Shown here: positions 22,321 to 33,423 of the stretch, piece by piece
Layout of the letters: each line of letters opens with the position of its first letter
How positions within the stretch are numbered: the stretch's first letter is position 1
Made by a program: the position numbers and the translations under genes
From: Pyxicephalus adspersus
Lineage: Eukaryota > Chordata > Amphibia > Anura > Pyxicephalidae
Assembly: GCF_032062135.1 (NCBI RefSeq)
Contig: NC_092866.1
Coordinates: 30,559,065 to 30,623,064, forward strand
Direction: 5' to 3'
Length of the DNA stretch: 64,000 bases
Notes under the pieces: generated by a model
What the model saw: the letters and a program-made list of their open reading frames with translations, nothing else
Database searches by the model: none
What the model was told of the DNA's origin: nothing

Positions 22321-22902
22321 TGACCTTTAAAGAAAGGTCCAGTGAGTGAGTTAAGTATGCTATGACCAGACAAGATTGCAAACTTGAGAAGCTGTGACAA
22401 TGCACTTGGGAGGCTGACTAGTAAGTGTAGTACTGAATCTGATACAACAGTCAGTGGTTCCCACTCCTGACTCAAGAAGATCATGTTAGGGAGGAATCCA
22501 GGCAGTTGCTTTCAGTGCAGCAGGGTGCTCGTATTTTTGGGTGGTTGTCAAGCTTCGGTAATTCCATACAGGACCTAGATATCATGTACATATGAAGCAA
22601 TAAATCCATAATCAGTTGACCACTTCCTTTCTGTGACATTTACTGTATGTGACCCTGTTGCTGATTGCACACTTGCACATGCAACTTTAGCTCCTGGTTT
22701 TTAGATTTTTCATTTTCGTTTATTCTGTGGAGTTAAAATCTCAATGTGCACCAGCAAATGTCAATGTGTTTGCTTCAAAATAGCATGTACGATCCTGTTT
22801 CAAAGCCTGTAAATCATGATGCCAGAGTATCAGATTGTTGTGTCCCCCAAAGGATGATAAAGAAAGACAGTATAAAGTAAATTAAAAAAAAATTTCGCTT
22901 AC

Positions 22903-23022
22903 TTTCCTCATCCTTTGAAATTTCCACTGATTTATTGATATAGGCTGAAATTTTGCTGGCAGAGAAGCTACAGTCCTGTTTCTGTCCCTGGTAGCTGTAA
23001 TCGTGTTCTGTCTCCACTCCAC
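22903..23022 (-). CDS. ctsf: Cathepsin F-like cysteine protease, exon downstream of the 54.9-kb exon
   Basis: A 120-bp exon bounded by a consensus acceptor (TTTCTAG|GTGG at 23023/23022) and donor (GAAA|GTAAG at 22903/22902). It encodes [12 protein letters not shown] followed by QKQDCSF and [21 protein letters not shown] is a signature of the papain-family segment between the C-G-G-L loop and the catalytic His, and it fits cathepsin F best. It starts in phase 1 and completes the Gly codon split by the exon at 54917-54997, so the reading frame joins exactly. The open frame, with host-like codon use amid decayed repeats, indicates a functional gene. Later exons, including catalytic His and Asn, were not found in 1-22902. 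In the family the enzyme degrades proteins in lysosomes. Confidence 0.88.
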
Positions 23023-23171
23023 CTAGAAACAGTAAAAAAAAACATTAAGGTTGTGTTTAGGAAAAATTAAAAAGAAAAGACATGATATAGGATATATACC
23101 AAAAAAAATTTCATATTTTATTAGAATTGTGTTTGGTTTAAACTATTACATAATTTACTTTTAGTATTCTA

Positions 23172-23290
23172 TTTTTTTTAAATGTTTATTGAGGAAGAAA
23201 AATAAAAAAGTTTTACACACATATCCGCAGAAACATTCTAAAATGAAGTGTACAGGTGGTATAATAATGGGAAAGCTACTTCAGCAAAGG
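23172..23290 (-). repeat. LINE 3' end fragment with A-tail
   Basis: On the minus strand the sequence ends CAATAAACATTTAAAAAAAA, a polyadenylation signal followed by an A-run, as at the 3' ends of the L1 copies at 13681 and 57568. Upstream it is too short to assign to a family. It is a probable extreme 5'-truncated insertion. Confidence 0.45.
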
Positions 23291-23294
23291 TAGA

Positions 23295-23480
23295 CATTAT
23301 TATTATTATTATTACACAGTATTTATATAGCGCCATCATATTACGCAGCACTGTACAAAGTCCATAGTCATGTCACTAACTGTCCCTCAATGGAGCTCAC
23401 AATCTAATGTCCCTACTATAGTCATATGTTATTAATGTAGTCTAGGGTCAATTTTTTAGGGGGAAGCCAATTAACCTAAC
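23295..23480 (-). repeat. SINE-like repeat with (ATT)n tail
   Basis: On the minus strand it reads ...GACATGACTATGGACTTTGTACAGTGCTGCGTAATATGATGGCGCTATATAAATACTGTG then (TAA)n. The same tail occurs at 26703-26775 (plus), and the same internal GTGACATGACTATGGACTTT occurs in the head-containing piece at 41158-41270. These are pieces of one abundant short repeat family. Confidence 0.7.
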
Positions 23481-25027
23481 TGGATGTTTTTGGGACATTC
23501 TGAATGTATTGTTGGCCTAAGTGTATGTCCGCCCATTTTTTTTTATTTATTAGGGTTAAGATCTTGACAAAACAACTCAAAGTTTTGAATTTTCCTTTCT
23601 TCCTGTCTTGTTGAAAGGCTGCCAAAACAAACAAAGGGGTTAAATCTATACATAAAATACACATAAAAAATAAAGAGGTCTGTTTATAAACCTTTTCATT
23701 CAAGCTTCATCCAAATTTTATCCAAAATGTAAAGATCAGTACATTAGATTAATTTAGAAATTCTACTCATTATTCATTTGCTTATTAAATCCAATGTGAA
23801 CAATTTGAAAATTTGAGGTATAACTTGAGTAAATCTTAGCCTAAAGCATTCATAAATAGATCACAAAAAATTGTCTGCTCTCTTGCTCAATTGATAGGAA
23901 GTTAAAAGAATCCCCACACTGTTGACTTGAGTTCACATATTGCCAAAGCAAACCTGGCAACTAAGCAGAACAGGATAGACAAATGTGGGAAGGGAAGCAA
24001 TGTTGGGATGATGGCAGATCAATGTTGTCAAAGATTGAGATGCCACAGAGAATTTTCTCAACCAAAATGCTCCAAATGTTTGTAAATGTATTGAGCCATC
24101 CACTATTGCATAGACCAATTCTTTTAAATGTTAGAGCCAAGTGAACTGACTTTCCCAGAAGCCTGCACAGACTGGAGGCATGTTTGTGTGCTGACTCAAG
24201 GTGTACCAAGCTATGATTCATGATGTACATAAAGCAGAAAATGAGCTTCTAATTATTAAGCAAACTAGGAAAATACTAGGTCTAATTTATTACAGCTCTA
24301 AAAATGAATCAATAAATGTTAGGAAAAAATATATAGAGAGAATTGTTGTGTGGTAAGTGTCGTCAGAATGTCTGTGTTACACCATGATGACAAGGTTACA
24401 ATTCAAAGAGAAAAATATATAAGGGTAAGGAGAAATACCTGTGATTTGATAATCAATTTCTGTGGGGTTTACTGGGTAGTAGGAATGGTTTGTTTAGGGG
24501 TAAAGAATATTCCCTAAGACAGCAAAGACTTCATCATAAGTTTCTAGGAAAGATATGGAAACCTATGAGTTTGTTGATAAAAAATATATTCAAAAACATT
24601 ATCATAGAAAAGATAATAAAATGTATAGTCTTGGAAGTAATAAGAAGGAACCATGGCCCCCAAAGTTCCAGTTCAATAATAAAGTGCCATAAATATAAAT
24701 ATTCTTAAGTCATATTACCATAAATAAGGATAATAACTTACCCCAAAGGAGATGGTGTGGAAGCAGGTAATAGTGGTCGTGTCAGTGATTAAATATTCAT
24801 AGGAACCACTAGAGGGTAATTCAAGGCATTCCCTCACCTAATACCATGTTGTTAATGAGTGAGTGACGTGCATGCCGAAAATAACGTCAGACCATGCGTA
24901 ATTAAGTAATGGGAGGCTGTTTCAGCCCTTACTATGTAGTCCACGATAGAGTTGACACCCACGCATGCGTGATGCATGGAAAAGAAGTTACATCTGCCCT
25001 CTTTTAATGCCCACATCGGTAGGCATG
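23481..25027. other. Non-coding DNA, partly PLE-leader-like
   Basis: No gene is supported. 24860-24990 has the CpG-containing ACGCATGCG style of PLE leader DNA seen at 6950 and 40070. The rest is AT-rich and unremarkable. Minus-strand frames near 23933-24230 show no recognisable domain. Confidence 0.3.
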
Positions 25028-26134
25028 TGTAGGGGTCTGCCTTTTTCTATCTGCTTGCTGAGGTGTAACTTTGTAAATAGCAAATAAAGTTGTTGAAGTT
25101 TTCCTGCCCCTGATAGTGGCCTGGGAAACCCCATCAGGATATAGAGAAATGTAGGAGGTACAGGGACAGAGATGAGAACATGTGCTCAGCCAGGATAGAT
25201 GCTTGCATCCCTCCCAGAACACACTGACTGCCTTGTCTGTGTGTAGTGCATTATTATAATAATTCCCTCTGTATTGATGGGGTATATGTGATATATTATC
25301 AGAGATCACTTTGGGGTATCCCTACAGTCAGTGTATCAGCTATATACACAAATATATATGTGCTCTGCCCTTTTCAGTTATCTTTGCTGATCTGTACCCC
25401 CTGTCTAGTTACACCTAGCATAGGTTAGGCATCCGATGGCCCATAGGTAGCAGAGGTCCGGTTGCATTGGCAGATTAGTGTGATTGTTAGGGTCTAAGTG
25501 GTAGCGCAGATAGATTGTTCCTGAACTCCAGAGACTTTGCCTGCATCCCTGCAATCCAGGATCACAGCATACACAACCCAATTGTCAGTTGGAGGATTTC
25601 CTTGCTGTTTTGAGGATCATCTCATCAGGACATCTTTGCTACAATCAACTCCAGAGGCCTCTGCAACTCATCCTGATACTGATCAGTACTGGAGGTATTT
25701 GTGGTTATAGACTGTATATATACCCGGGTATATCTGTGCACAATTCTTCTCAGGACTCTGCTATGTGCTTGTTACGTGTATTCATTGCTGTTTATTGATG
25801 GTATATATTGTTATTACTGTTTTGAGATATAAAGCTTACAAATACTCCAACCTGTGTGTTCATTTAGCTGCAATGGTTAATGTTGCATGCTGGGTGTAGT
25901 GGTTCCTCAGGTGTTGTTTTATATTGCTGTTATTATTTCTGGTTGATGTCCCAGGAAGGGAGCCCCTCTGCTAACAGAGTCCCTGTCCTGGGTGGAGGCA
26001 CTGCCAACTTTATTAGTATCCTCACTCTTCCACATAGCGAAGGCTTAGGATCCTCTCTGTTATCTACAGGTTAGCGCCATAGCCTGGTTAGTGGGAGTCA
26101 TTTACATTACTCCCCCAAAACAGGGCTACACATG
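25024..26134 (+). mobile_element. Solo LTR, about 1.1 kb, with 4-bp target duplication
   Basis: The unit 25028-26130 starts TGTAGGGGTC and ends CAGGGCTACA, with 5-bp inverted ends TGTAG/CTACA. CATG flanks it on both sides (25024-25027 and 26131-26134). A TATA-like box (TATATATACCC near 25714) and a downstream polyadenylation-like ATATAAAGC (about 25828) give plus orientation. No protein-coding region adjoins it. I infer a solo LTR of an LTR retrotransposon or old endogenous retrovirus; the family is unknown. Confidence 0.68.
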
Positions 26135-26702
26135 CAAATTAGGGACGGCTCAGCAACTCGTAGCACAGCTGCGGGTTAGCAGAGGAGAAGGGATTGCCAG
26201 TCAATTGTCGCGGGTGATTGCGCCGTTTGACATAAGGCTAACGGCTGTCCTGAATTAGGACTCCGGGTCCCCTGCTAGTCGCTTGGGGCGGGCATCAGGG
26301 GAGGGAAGGAAGCGATGCGAAGGGATGGGATGATGATGATGTTGTGTGTGAATCGAACTGGGGAATTGAAACGGATGGATGGTGTTATGTATATTTATCA
26401 TTGGTGGGTGGGGGGAGGGGAAGCATTGACAGAATAGATGTTATGTGTGTATGGACAAAGGTGTTATGTGAGTAGGTATTGTCAAATGTGGTGATTATGA
26501 GGTAAGCATGATTTAAGATTGGTAGTATGATATAAGAGGTAAAGATTACATACAATGTAGGTGGAAAAACCATACAGTGTACAAATATTGTTACATGATT
26601 ACAATTCAATAATTAATAAAAAGTACAAGACAAAGTACTAATGGTATATACTTGTACAGTATATATACATATAATAAATACACAAGGTCAAAATTGGATG
26701 GT
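26135..26702. other. Non-coding DNA, unidentified
   Basis: A GC-richer stretch (26135-26340) beside the solo LTR, then AT-rich DNA with GT-rich patches. The right part probably holds the 3' UTR of the minus-strand PLE ending near 26985. No gene seen. Confidence 0.3.
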
Positions 26703-26775
26703 GCGCTGCGTAATATGTTGGCGCTATAAAAATCCTGTTTATTATTAATAATAATAATAATATTAATAATAATAA
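26703..26775 (+). repeat. SINE-like repeat tail with (AAT)n
   Basis: GTGCGCTGCGTAATATGTTGGCGCTATAAAAAT followed by an ATT/AAT tail. It is the same 3' end as the minus-strand copy at 23295-23480. Confidence 0.7.
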
Positions 26776-26984
26776 ATGGTATGATAATAATACAATGTTA
26801 CAACAATATTATGTTCAAGACATGTCATGGATAAGCGTATGAAAACCTTAATGATATACAAATGGTGCTCGTGCCTATAAGGGCTAAGTACATAACATTC
26901 CTAATATATATGTTCAAAAAGTTATTAGAGATTGTAGGGATAGACTGTAATAGGAACGATATTTGTTTGAATTAATGCACTGCA

Positions 26985-27545
26985 GTGGTCAGTTAAAGAG
27001 AAAGGGTTTAAAACTGAGCACATCATTGAGTCCGGGTTTGTGGGTTGCTTGAAGATTCATTTAGTTTCACGTTGTGGAAGTTTGGCGTCTATGTCACCAC
27101 CTCTACGATTCAACATGATGTGTTCTAGGGCAAAAAAGCTCAAGACTTTAGGGTTATAGTTATGTTGCATGCCAACATGTAAGCTCACTGGCATAGTTAT
27201 CCTTCTTTATGTGATAGAATAAATATGTTCATATATTCTTTTTCTGAATTGCCTTTTCGTTTTGCCAACGTAGAAGACCCCACATTGGCAAAGTATGAGA
27301 TAAATGATACCTTTCCTTTGGTATCCCAATTAATGTACTGGTTGGGATAATGTGTTTTCTCATTAGGGAGGAAAATGCATAATGCTTCCTTGATCCAATT
27401 GCATTAAGGACATTTTCCACATTTGAAAGTTCAGATGTGTGAAGACTTGTGATCCAAAAGTGGTTGTGTACAAGATGATCCTTTAACAAAGGAGGTTTTC
27501 TGTAAACTATTTGGGCTTTGTCATTGATGAATCTTCTCAACTGTT
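26985..27545 (-). pseudogene. Penelope-like element, linker and GIY-YIG endonuclease
   Basis: On the minus strand the linker YRKPPLLKDHLVHNHF is followed, after a frameshift, by an almost perfect GIY-YIG core: GIIYLILCQCG, FYVGKTKRQFRKRIYEHIY. It continues, past one stop, to FFALEHIM, RRGGDIDAKLPQRETK and a degraded W-I-F end. Catalytic Gly, Tyr, Arg and Glu positions are retained. The upstream Cys cluster and the RT are missing; the element is cut at about 27545. It is the same PLE clade as 1-590 and 41-44 kb. Confidence 0.86.
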
Positions 27546-27959
27546 CAACTCAGACAGCTTTTGTCTAGCACAACAGGCATTTCCCCTCGCTAGCTTTTAT
27601 GGGAAAGCCTGATCTACTATATGTACCTACTATTGAATTGTTTTTATTGTATACTCACCTACTTAATGGCATTCATTTTGTCATGCTAAATATGTATTTG
27701 CTAGCATAAACCCACTTTCTTTTTCCTTTTTATTCATATACTTAACAAGTGTGTACGATTGTAACTACAAAAGCTACTAATGTTTGATACTTTAATACAT
27801 CATACATGTCTAACCCACCCCCTGCTTTTCTTTTTCTTTTTTGCTTTTTTTGTATTGAATAAGGGCTTGAAATTTACTTACAATTCAGAAATTTCTGTGT
27901 GACTAAGAGGTAACCATCCATGGTTTTAGTTTTTTAGTCAGAACAGACCTGCAAACCTG
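27546..27959. other. Non-coding DNA between PLE and LINE remnants
   Basis: AT-rich with C/T runs near 27810-27850. It may be part of the upstream spacer of the LINE fragment that follows. No domain is visible. Confidence 0.25.
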
Positions 27960-28755
27960 AAGAAATGGAAAATACAACAGCTTCATTCCTGGGCCAGCCC
28001 AGCCCCAAATTTTTTTAAGCTGCTAGCCCCAGCAGTTTGTACTTCTCTAGCATCTCTGTTCAATCATATCCTCATGAATAGGGAATACCCACCAACAGGC
28101 AATAAGGCATTTATACGGTTGGTCCCAAAGACAGGTAAAGACTCATTGGACCCAGGCACTTACTATCCCAGTTCTCGATTGAATTAGGACATTAAAGTAC
28201 TAAAATCATGGCCTATAAACTGGCCCTATTGATGCCTAAGTTGATTTCTGTGTCCCTGTCAGGTTTTGTAATGGGCAAAATTCTACTAACTCTGGAGCAG
28301 GTTAGGTTGAACGAGGCCTCTTCGTGATCCAGGGCCAGTAGGGAAAAGGGCTTTGATAATGCAAGTTGGCGGTTACTATGATGAGTAATGGAAAGGATGG
28401 GCTTTTACTATACAATATACTTTCACTGTACTAAACAATTTATTTAAATTATATACACTGCATCTTTGGCACAAATTCTAACATCAGGTCCATCCTCACA
28501 AGCCTTTTTGCCTGTACAAAGGAACGCAACAGGGTGATCTTCTGTCACTCTTACTATATGCATTGTCTCTGGAACCTCTGGTGCACTAATTGGAAGGTTC
28601 CTCTGTTTTTGAGGGGGTCAAAATCAAGTCAGCATTTTTTGCAGACAACATATTCGTTTTATCCAACCCATGCCTCCAAATGCGTCCTCCTAAGCAGCTT
28701 TTTCAGTAGTTTGGGTCTTACCCTAGCCAACGTAATAATGTATATAAGAGCGTCA
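27960..28755 (+). pseudogene. L1/Tx1-type LINE RT fragment (L1-6)
   Basis: The plus strand, read through stops and frameshifts, shows RT motifs in order: NKAFIRLVPKTGKDSLDPGTYY (fingers; near 28105-28170), KGTQQGDLLSLLLYALSLEPL-like motif B (near 28515-28580) and AFFADNIFVL (catalytic C box with the second Asp changed to Asn, near 28630-28660). It ends where the Gypsy-2 LTR begins at 28756. LINE C-terminal coding sequence in the same orientation resumes on the far side of Gypsy-2 at 31728. Confidence 0.78.
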
Positions 28756-29638
28756 TGTGAGCCCTGAGAAGGGATAAGGCGCAGAGTCTAAGCAGTAACC
28801 AGGTCTTCTCCAGAGTCTTTGATGGTGAGAATGTCGCACCACTGGTTACAGCCAGGTTGCGGTCCTTGGGCACACCAAGGTTGGCAATAAGAAACACAGT
28901 ACCTAATCACAAAGCAGAAGGATAGTCGAGGAAGGCCGGGGTCGAGGCAGGCATCAAGCAAGAGAGGTCAGGTCACAAGCCAGAGGTCAATTACCAGGGA
29001 TCCAGGGGACAGACACCAGTGACACAGGAGCCACTGCCGACACGGGGAACACTGGAAGCAACAGGAGGCACAAATGACACAGGAATATTCACACACAGGA
29101 ACACTGGAACAGCACAGGGAAGTTTTCTGGAAACCAACAGACTGGACAACGAGGGTTTAACTCAGGAGCTGGACAGAGAAAACACTGAATTAGCCAACAG
29201 GTGTACAGGAACTAGTTCAACAGCAGAAACACAATGCCCCTGATTCATCAATGAAATCCGCGCTCGCTGAAAACGCGAAAGGGGAACAGTGACTTTTAAT
29301 GCAAGATCGCCAGTAAAAAGCTGTCGGATAAGCGCGGCTCCGTGCGCGAGCTTTTTCAGTTGCTGAATAGCGCGACCGCATACGATCCCGGATCGCTAAT
29401 ACGAATGCACGAGCGATAATCCGATTTTGCTTGATGAATCAGAGGCATTGCATGAACACTGAGCATAGTGTGTAAGCTAGCTAAATACCCAGGGAAGATA
29501 AAGAGGCTATTTTCCGATTGGCCAGCGCATGGAGCAAAATTAATAAGCTTGGGATCAGAGGCACACCCAGAGTCAGAATTGCCCGCATGCACAGGAGGGA
29601 GATGCCTGCGCTTTAGCGAGAAACAGGTAGGTGTGACA
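28756..29638 (-). repeat. 3' LTR of Gypsy-2 (with MITE inside)
   Basis: On the minus strand it runs from TGTCACACCTACCTG (29638) to ...CAGGGCTCACA (28756). Removing the MITE (29235-29448) leaves about 670 bp, near the 673 bp of the Gypsy-1 LTR. It aligns to the 5' LTR piece at 31262-31727 along that piece's whole length. Confidence 0.82.
29235..29448. mobile_element. CpG-rich MITE inserted in the Gypsy-2 3' LTR
   Basis: The ends are inverted: GCCCCTGATTCATCAA on the left and TTGATGAATCAGAGGC on the right. The interior is rich in CG dinucleotides and has no coding frame. The corresponding place in the 5' LTR (about 31535-31545) is uninterrupted, which shows it inserted after the Gypsy element. 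A second copy, in opposite orientation, is cut by the right edge of the window (63850-64000). Confidence 0.85.
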
Positions 29639-29714
29639 TTAAACCCCCCCTTTTACAGAGCCCCCCCCCCCAACCCCCCAAGGTCCTAGTTTAAGGGGAA
29701 AGCGAAGGTGAAAC

Positions 29715-29840
29715 CTTTTAGCAAGAAGAGGTGCAGACACATTTGTAGCTGGAACCCACGATCTCTCCTCAGGACCCAAAACCTTTCCAATCATTTAGGT
29801 ACATTAGCTTTTTGCGAGAAAACGTGGAATCCAGAACTTG
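29715..29840 (-). pseudogene. Chromodomain of Gypsy-2
   Basis: The minus strand encodes VHQVLDSTFSRKKLMYL then [15 protein letters not shown], matching a chromodomain. An in-frame shift separates it from integrase. It is the same domain arrangement as Gypsy-1. Confidence 0.78.
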
Positions 29841-30077
29841 ATGAACTTTAGCAGAGACACATGGAAAGCATTGAGCAGCTTGAGATGTGAAGGAAGGCAT
29901 AGTTTATAACAAACCAGGTTGACCCTGGGATGAAATAACATAGGGACCAATGAGAAGGCACTTTGCATTGGATGTTCTTCGTGGAGAGCCAGACTTTATC
30001 CCCAGGTTGGAGAGGAGGTACCTTACAGCAATGCCGATCTGTGTTTCAGATGCCCGCAGGTAAAAGACCAGAAACTA

Positions 30078-30842
30078 TTAAATTTCCTTTACAGGGCACT
30101 TGTAAAGGTACTTCCTCAGAGCAGGGTATAGGATCGAGGATGTTTGCTGTAGACAACGTAGAATTGGGATTCCATAAATGGTTATTATGGGCAAACTCCC
30201 CCATGGTAGCAGTGTTACCAAATTACCATGGTGCGCAGATACAAGGGCTCGAAGATATTGCTCCAAGGCCTGATTTACTCTCTCTGTCTGCCCATTAGTC
30301 TGCGAGTGATAGGCTGAGGAGAACTCCCCAGAGATGTCCAGGGATTTGCAAAAGCCTTTCCAAAAGGCAGAGGTAAATTGCACCCAATGATCTGATACTA
30401 TATGCAAGGGCATACCGTGATGCATAAAAATTTCACTGACGAAAATTGGTACTAATGTTGCTGGTGATGGTAAGGCAGGAAGGGGTACAAAATGGGCCAT
30501 TTTGGAAAAGCGATCCATGACCACCCAAGTGACCGCACAGTTATCAGAAGGTGGAAGATGCATAATAAAATCCATAGCCAGGTGACACCAAGGCTCCTTG
30601 GGAATAGGCAGAGGAAGAAGCGGTCCTGCTGGGGCACAGGTAGATGACTTGGTCTGAGCACAGACAGCACAGGCCTTGACATAGATAGTCACATCCTTAC
30701 GAAGGTTGGGCCACCAGTAGAGATGGGAGAGAAAAGTGTACGCTCTGTGAATATCCGAATGACCAGAAAGTTTCAAGTCATGTGTCCAACGTAATATTTT
30801 GGTGGGGGGTTGAAAAGGCAGCAAGGTTTTACTCATGCACAT
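30078..30842 (-). pseudogene. Integrase of Gypsy-2
   Basis: A 254-codon open stretch is the best-preserved enzyme domain in the window. It has an N-terminal HHCC zinc-binding pattern (H-S-D-I-H ... C-A-V-C), first catalytic Asp in LAMDFIMHLPP, second in HIVSDHWVQFTSAFW and the Glu region in TNGQTERVNQALEQYLR. SDHW in place of SDRG-like sequence is one of several changes. It ends by a frameshift before the GPY/F region, whose PGDKVWLSTKNI is visible at about 30005-29970. Confidence 0.9.
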
Positions 30843-31262
30843 GGTCGTCTTGCTGCAGTGGGGATCTGAAAGAAAAGAGCCCCCACTTCAACAGAGGAGG
30901 AATAAACCTCAATAGAAAAGGGTTTAGACACATCTGGCCTAACGAGAGCAGGGCCATAAAGGAAAGATTGCTTTGAAGCATGAAAGGCCTCAATAGCCTC
31001 GGAGGGCCAGTTCTTGGGGTCAGCATCATTCCAGATCAGGGCAGTGATGGGAGCTACCAGCATGGAGTAGTTACTAATGAATTGCTGGTAGTAGTTAGTG
31101 AACCCCAGCAACCGCTGAGTGGCCTTAAGGCCGCACGGTAGTGGCCAGTTAGAAATAGCTAGAGAGACCCTCTTTGAAGACAATGTAGCCCAGAACGGGC
31201 ACCTTGGGAAGTTTAAACAGGCACTTCTCAGCCTTCGCATAGAGTCAATTGTCTCAATAAAA
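30833..31262 (-). pseudogene. RT thumb/connection and RNase H start of Gypsy-2
   Basis: The open frame holds GLKATQRLLGFTNYYQQFI, APITALIW and a SKPFSIEVYSSSVEVGAL segment where RNase H starts (family D-A-S changed to Y-S-S). These are standard Gypsy post-catalytic RT signatures. The RT active site lies in the deleted part. Confidence 0.85.
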
Positions 31263-31727
31263 AACACAGTACCAAATCACAAAGCAGAAGGATAATCGAG
31301 GAAGCAAGAGAGGTCAGGTCACATGCCAGGGGTCAATAACCAGGGATTCAGGAGACAGACACCAGTGACACCGGGGCCACTGCGAACACAGGGAACACAC
31401 GAGACACTGGAAGCAACAGGCGGTGGTGACACAGGAGGGGTCAACTCAGGAGCTGGACAGAGAACGCTGAATTAGCCAACAGGTATACAGGAACTAGCTC
31501 ATTAGAACTAAGGGCTCGGGACCAATAGAGACACACTGCAGGAACACTGAGCACAGTGTGTGAGCTAGCTAAATAGCCAGAGATGATAAAGAGGCTATTT
31601 TCTGATTGGCCAGCAGATTGAGTGAAACTGATAAAGTTTGGGATCAGAGGCACGCCCAGAGTCAGAATTGCCTGCATGCGCAGGAGAGCGATACCTGCGC
31701 TTTAGCGAGGAACAGGTAAGTGTGACA
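31262..31727 (-). repeat. Truncated 5' LTR of Gypsy-2
   Basis: It starts TGTCACACTTACCTG at 31727 on the minus strand and matches the 3' LTR until about 31262, where RT coding sequence begins abruptly. The shared runs (for example GAACACTGAGCA and AAAGAGGCTATTTT) show close similarity between the two LTRs. Confidence 0.82.
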
Positions 31728-32510
31728 GCAAATCCATGCAGGTAAAAAAACAGAAGGCCTCGTATCCAGCTTCACAGACTACAAATGCCAAAGAGTATGC
31801 TGGGTGCCAATTTGTCAAATATACAGTGGTAGAATCTAGCAAGCCTCCTCCGCTAAGCTAGGGATTAAGTTTTAGAGATTTACTCTTAGATTTGTACACT
31901 CATAGGAAAGATGGAGAAGTTGGTCTCTCCTTGGTTGTTGCAGGGGATGCTACATGTGCCGTATCAAGCCTTGCCACCAAAGTTTAAACATAATGTTGTA
32001 TTGAGGGATACCTATGTTGTATGATGGATACCTATCCAGTTTTTCTGCAAGGTAGGGAACCAGTAAATTTTCAACTATGGGTAACTAGGGGTGTTGTGAG
32101 TTTGGGGGAGGTTCTAGGCCCCGAGGGATATCTTATGACTTTCCCAGCCTTAAGAAGTAAATACAACATCCCCCTATATCACATTTCTTACAGTACTTAC
32201 AGCTTCAGAATTTTTAAATGATCCAAGTTGGCTCTCAAGACTGATCTTCCAAAAATAAATTGCTGCAAGATGGGGGTTGTCGGCAGTCTCTATCATAGAT
32301 TCACTCTCAGCTGAGATTTTACCAGAGTAGCTTCTCCCTGGGTACCTGAAAAGCCCTGAGCCCAGAGTAGCTTCTCCCTGGGTACTTGAAAAGTGGGCAA
32401 ACTTGATTGGGTACCCCCCCAGACACCTGGCAGCTAATGCAGGCAGCAATTAGAAATGTACGTTCTCAGCTGAAGAATACTAAGGATGGATACGGGTGGG
32501 TGGTCTTAGT
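31728..32510 (+). pseudogene. L1-type LINE ORF2 C-terminal fragment
   Basis: The plus strand carries GKMEKLVSPWLLQGM..., then EGYLMTFPALRSKYNIPLYH (about 32127-32190), the helical C-terminal region typical of L1 ORF2, with several stops. It begins right after the Gypsy-2 5' LTR. It could be the continuation of the RT fragment ending at 28755, though about 1 kb of ORF2 would be missing. It ends just before the start of the next L1 at about 32516. Confidence 0.65.
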
Positions 32511-32536
32511 AGATAGTGTTTAGGGGTTGGGCTAAG

Positions 32537-33423
32537 ATGGCCAACACTGCACGGGACCATGTGGAGGGGGAAACAAGCCCAGGTAGGAATCCATACACCG
32601 CAATCAACTACAAACTGCTGGCTCAGAAAGTGTCACAACACTTACAACCCAGTCTGATGCTTAACATAAAAAAAGCTTTACAGCAGCATCTGCAGCCCAT
32701 TACTGACCTAGTTAGCAAACATTGGGAGGAACTTTATACTCTGCAGCAGTGTGTCAGTCACCTAGAGAATGAACTCCTCACTACACCTACTCAGCAGCAG
32801 CTAGTGGGAGAGCGGTACCAACAGCTGCAAGACAAAATCATAGATATGGAAAATAGGGCTCGCAGCAATACTCTACGGATTATTGGGATACCTGAAACAT
32901 GTAAACCTGCTGACCTACAGAAGGTTTGTTCTACCACACTGCCAAAAGTTCTTGGTCTTCAAGTCCCTATGAAAATTGAGAGGGCTCACAGACTGGGGCT
33001 GATTCAACACAACAACTGTTTCCTTGCCCAATAATTGTTCAATATCATCATTTTACTGATTAAATGCATATCATAAAGGCCTATCGGGGACATGATCATC
33101 TTAGTATTGATGACCACAGAGTACTACACTTTTCAGATTATTCCGCTGAGGCCACAAAGCAGCGTTGGGCTTTAATGCCCAATTGTAAACTGCTCATAGA
33201 AAAGGATTATCGTTTTGCTGTACTATACCCAGTGGTTCTCAAAATCTTCTTCACAGATCAGGAAGCAAAACTGTTTAAAGACCCTTTGGAAGCTGCTGAT
33301 TTTGTTAAATCATTATGCAACAACATGCCATCCCACTCTGCTGTGGATAAATCACCAAGAAATGCATCTGATCGGTTCTCACAATCTCCTTCACACACAA
33401 TCCTAGGTGACTGCATTGCATGA
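32537..33423 (+). pseudogene. L1-1 ORF1 (coiled coil, RRM, C-terminal domain)
   Basis: The first part (32537-33034) has a helical N-terminus (QQCVSHLENELL, QLQDKIIDMENRARSN) leading to TLRIIGIPE and MKIERAHRLG, the RRM of L1 ORF1 proteins. After a frameshift the C-terminal domain follows (33064-33423), with HFSDYSAEATKQRW and PVVLKIFF. The protein coats LINE RNA and acts as a nucleic acid chaperone. I start it at ATG 32537 because AAGATGG fits the consensus, not at the upstream ATG 32516. Confidence 0.82.

Larger units (their letters stand above)
28756..31727 (-). mobile_element. Chromodomain Ty3/Gypsy retrotransposon with both LTRs, internally deleted (Gypsy-2)
   Basis: Minus-strand order: partial 5' LTR (31727-31262), end of RT and start of RNase H (31262-30833), integrase (30842-30078), chromodomain (about 29840-29715), polypurine tract (AAAAGGGGGGG), 3' LTR (29638-28756). 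The 5' LTR joins RT directly, so a deletion removed its 3' part plus gag, protease and most of RT. A MITE interrupts the 3' LTR. It lies between two same-strand LINE fragments. I did not find a convincing target duplication (CGTCA on the left against GCAAA on the right). Confidence 0.88.

Noticed and set aside
28756..31727. Target duplication for Gypsy-2
   Set aside because: CGTCA (left) and GCAAA (right) do not match, so no duplication is claimed.
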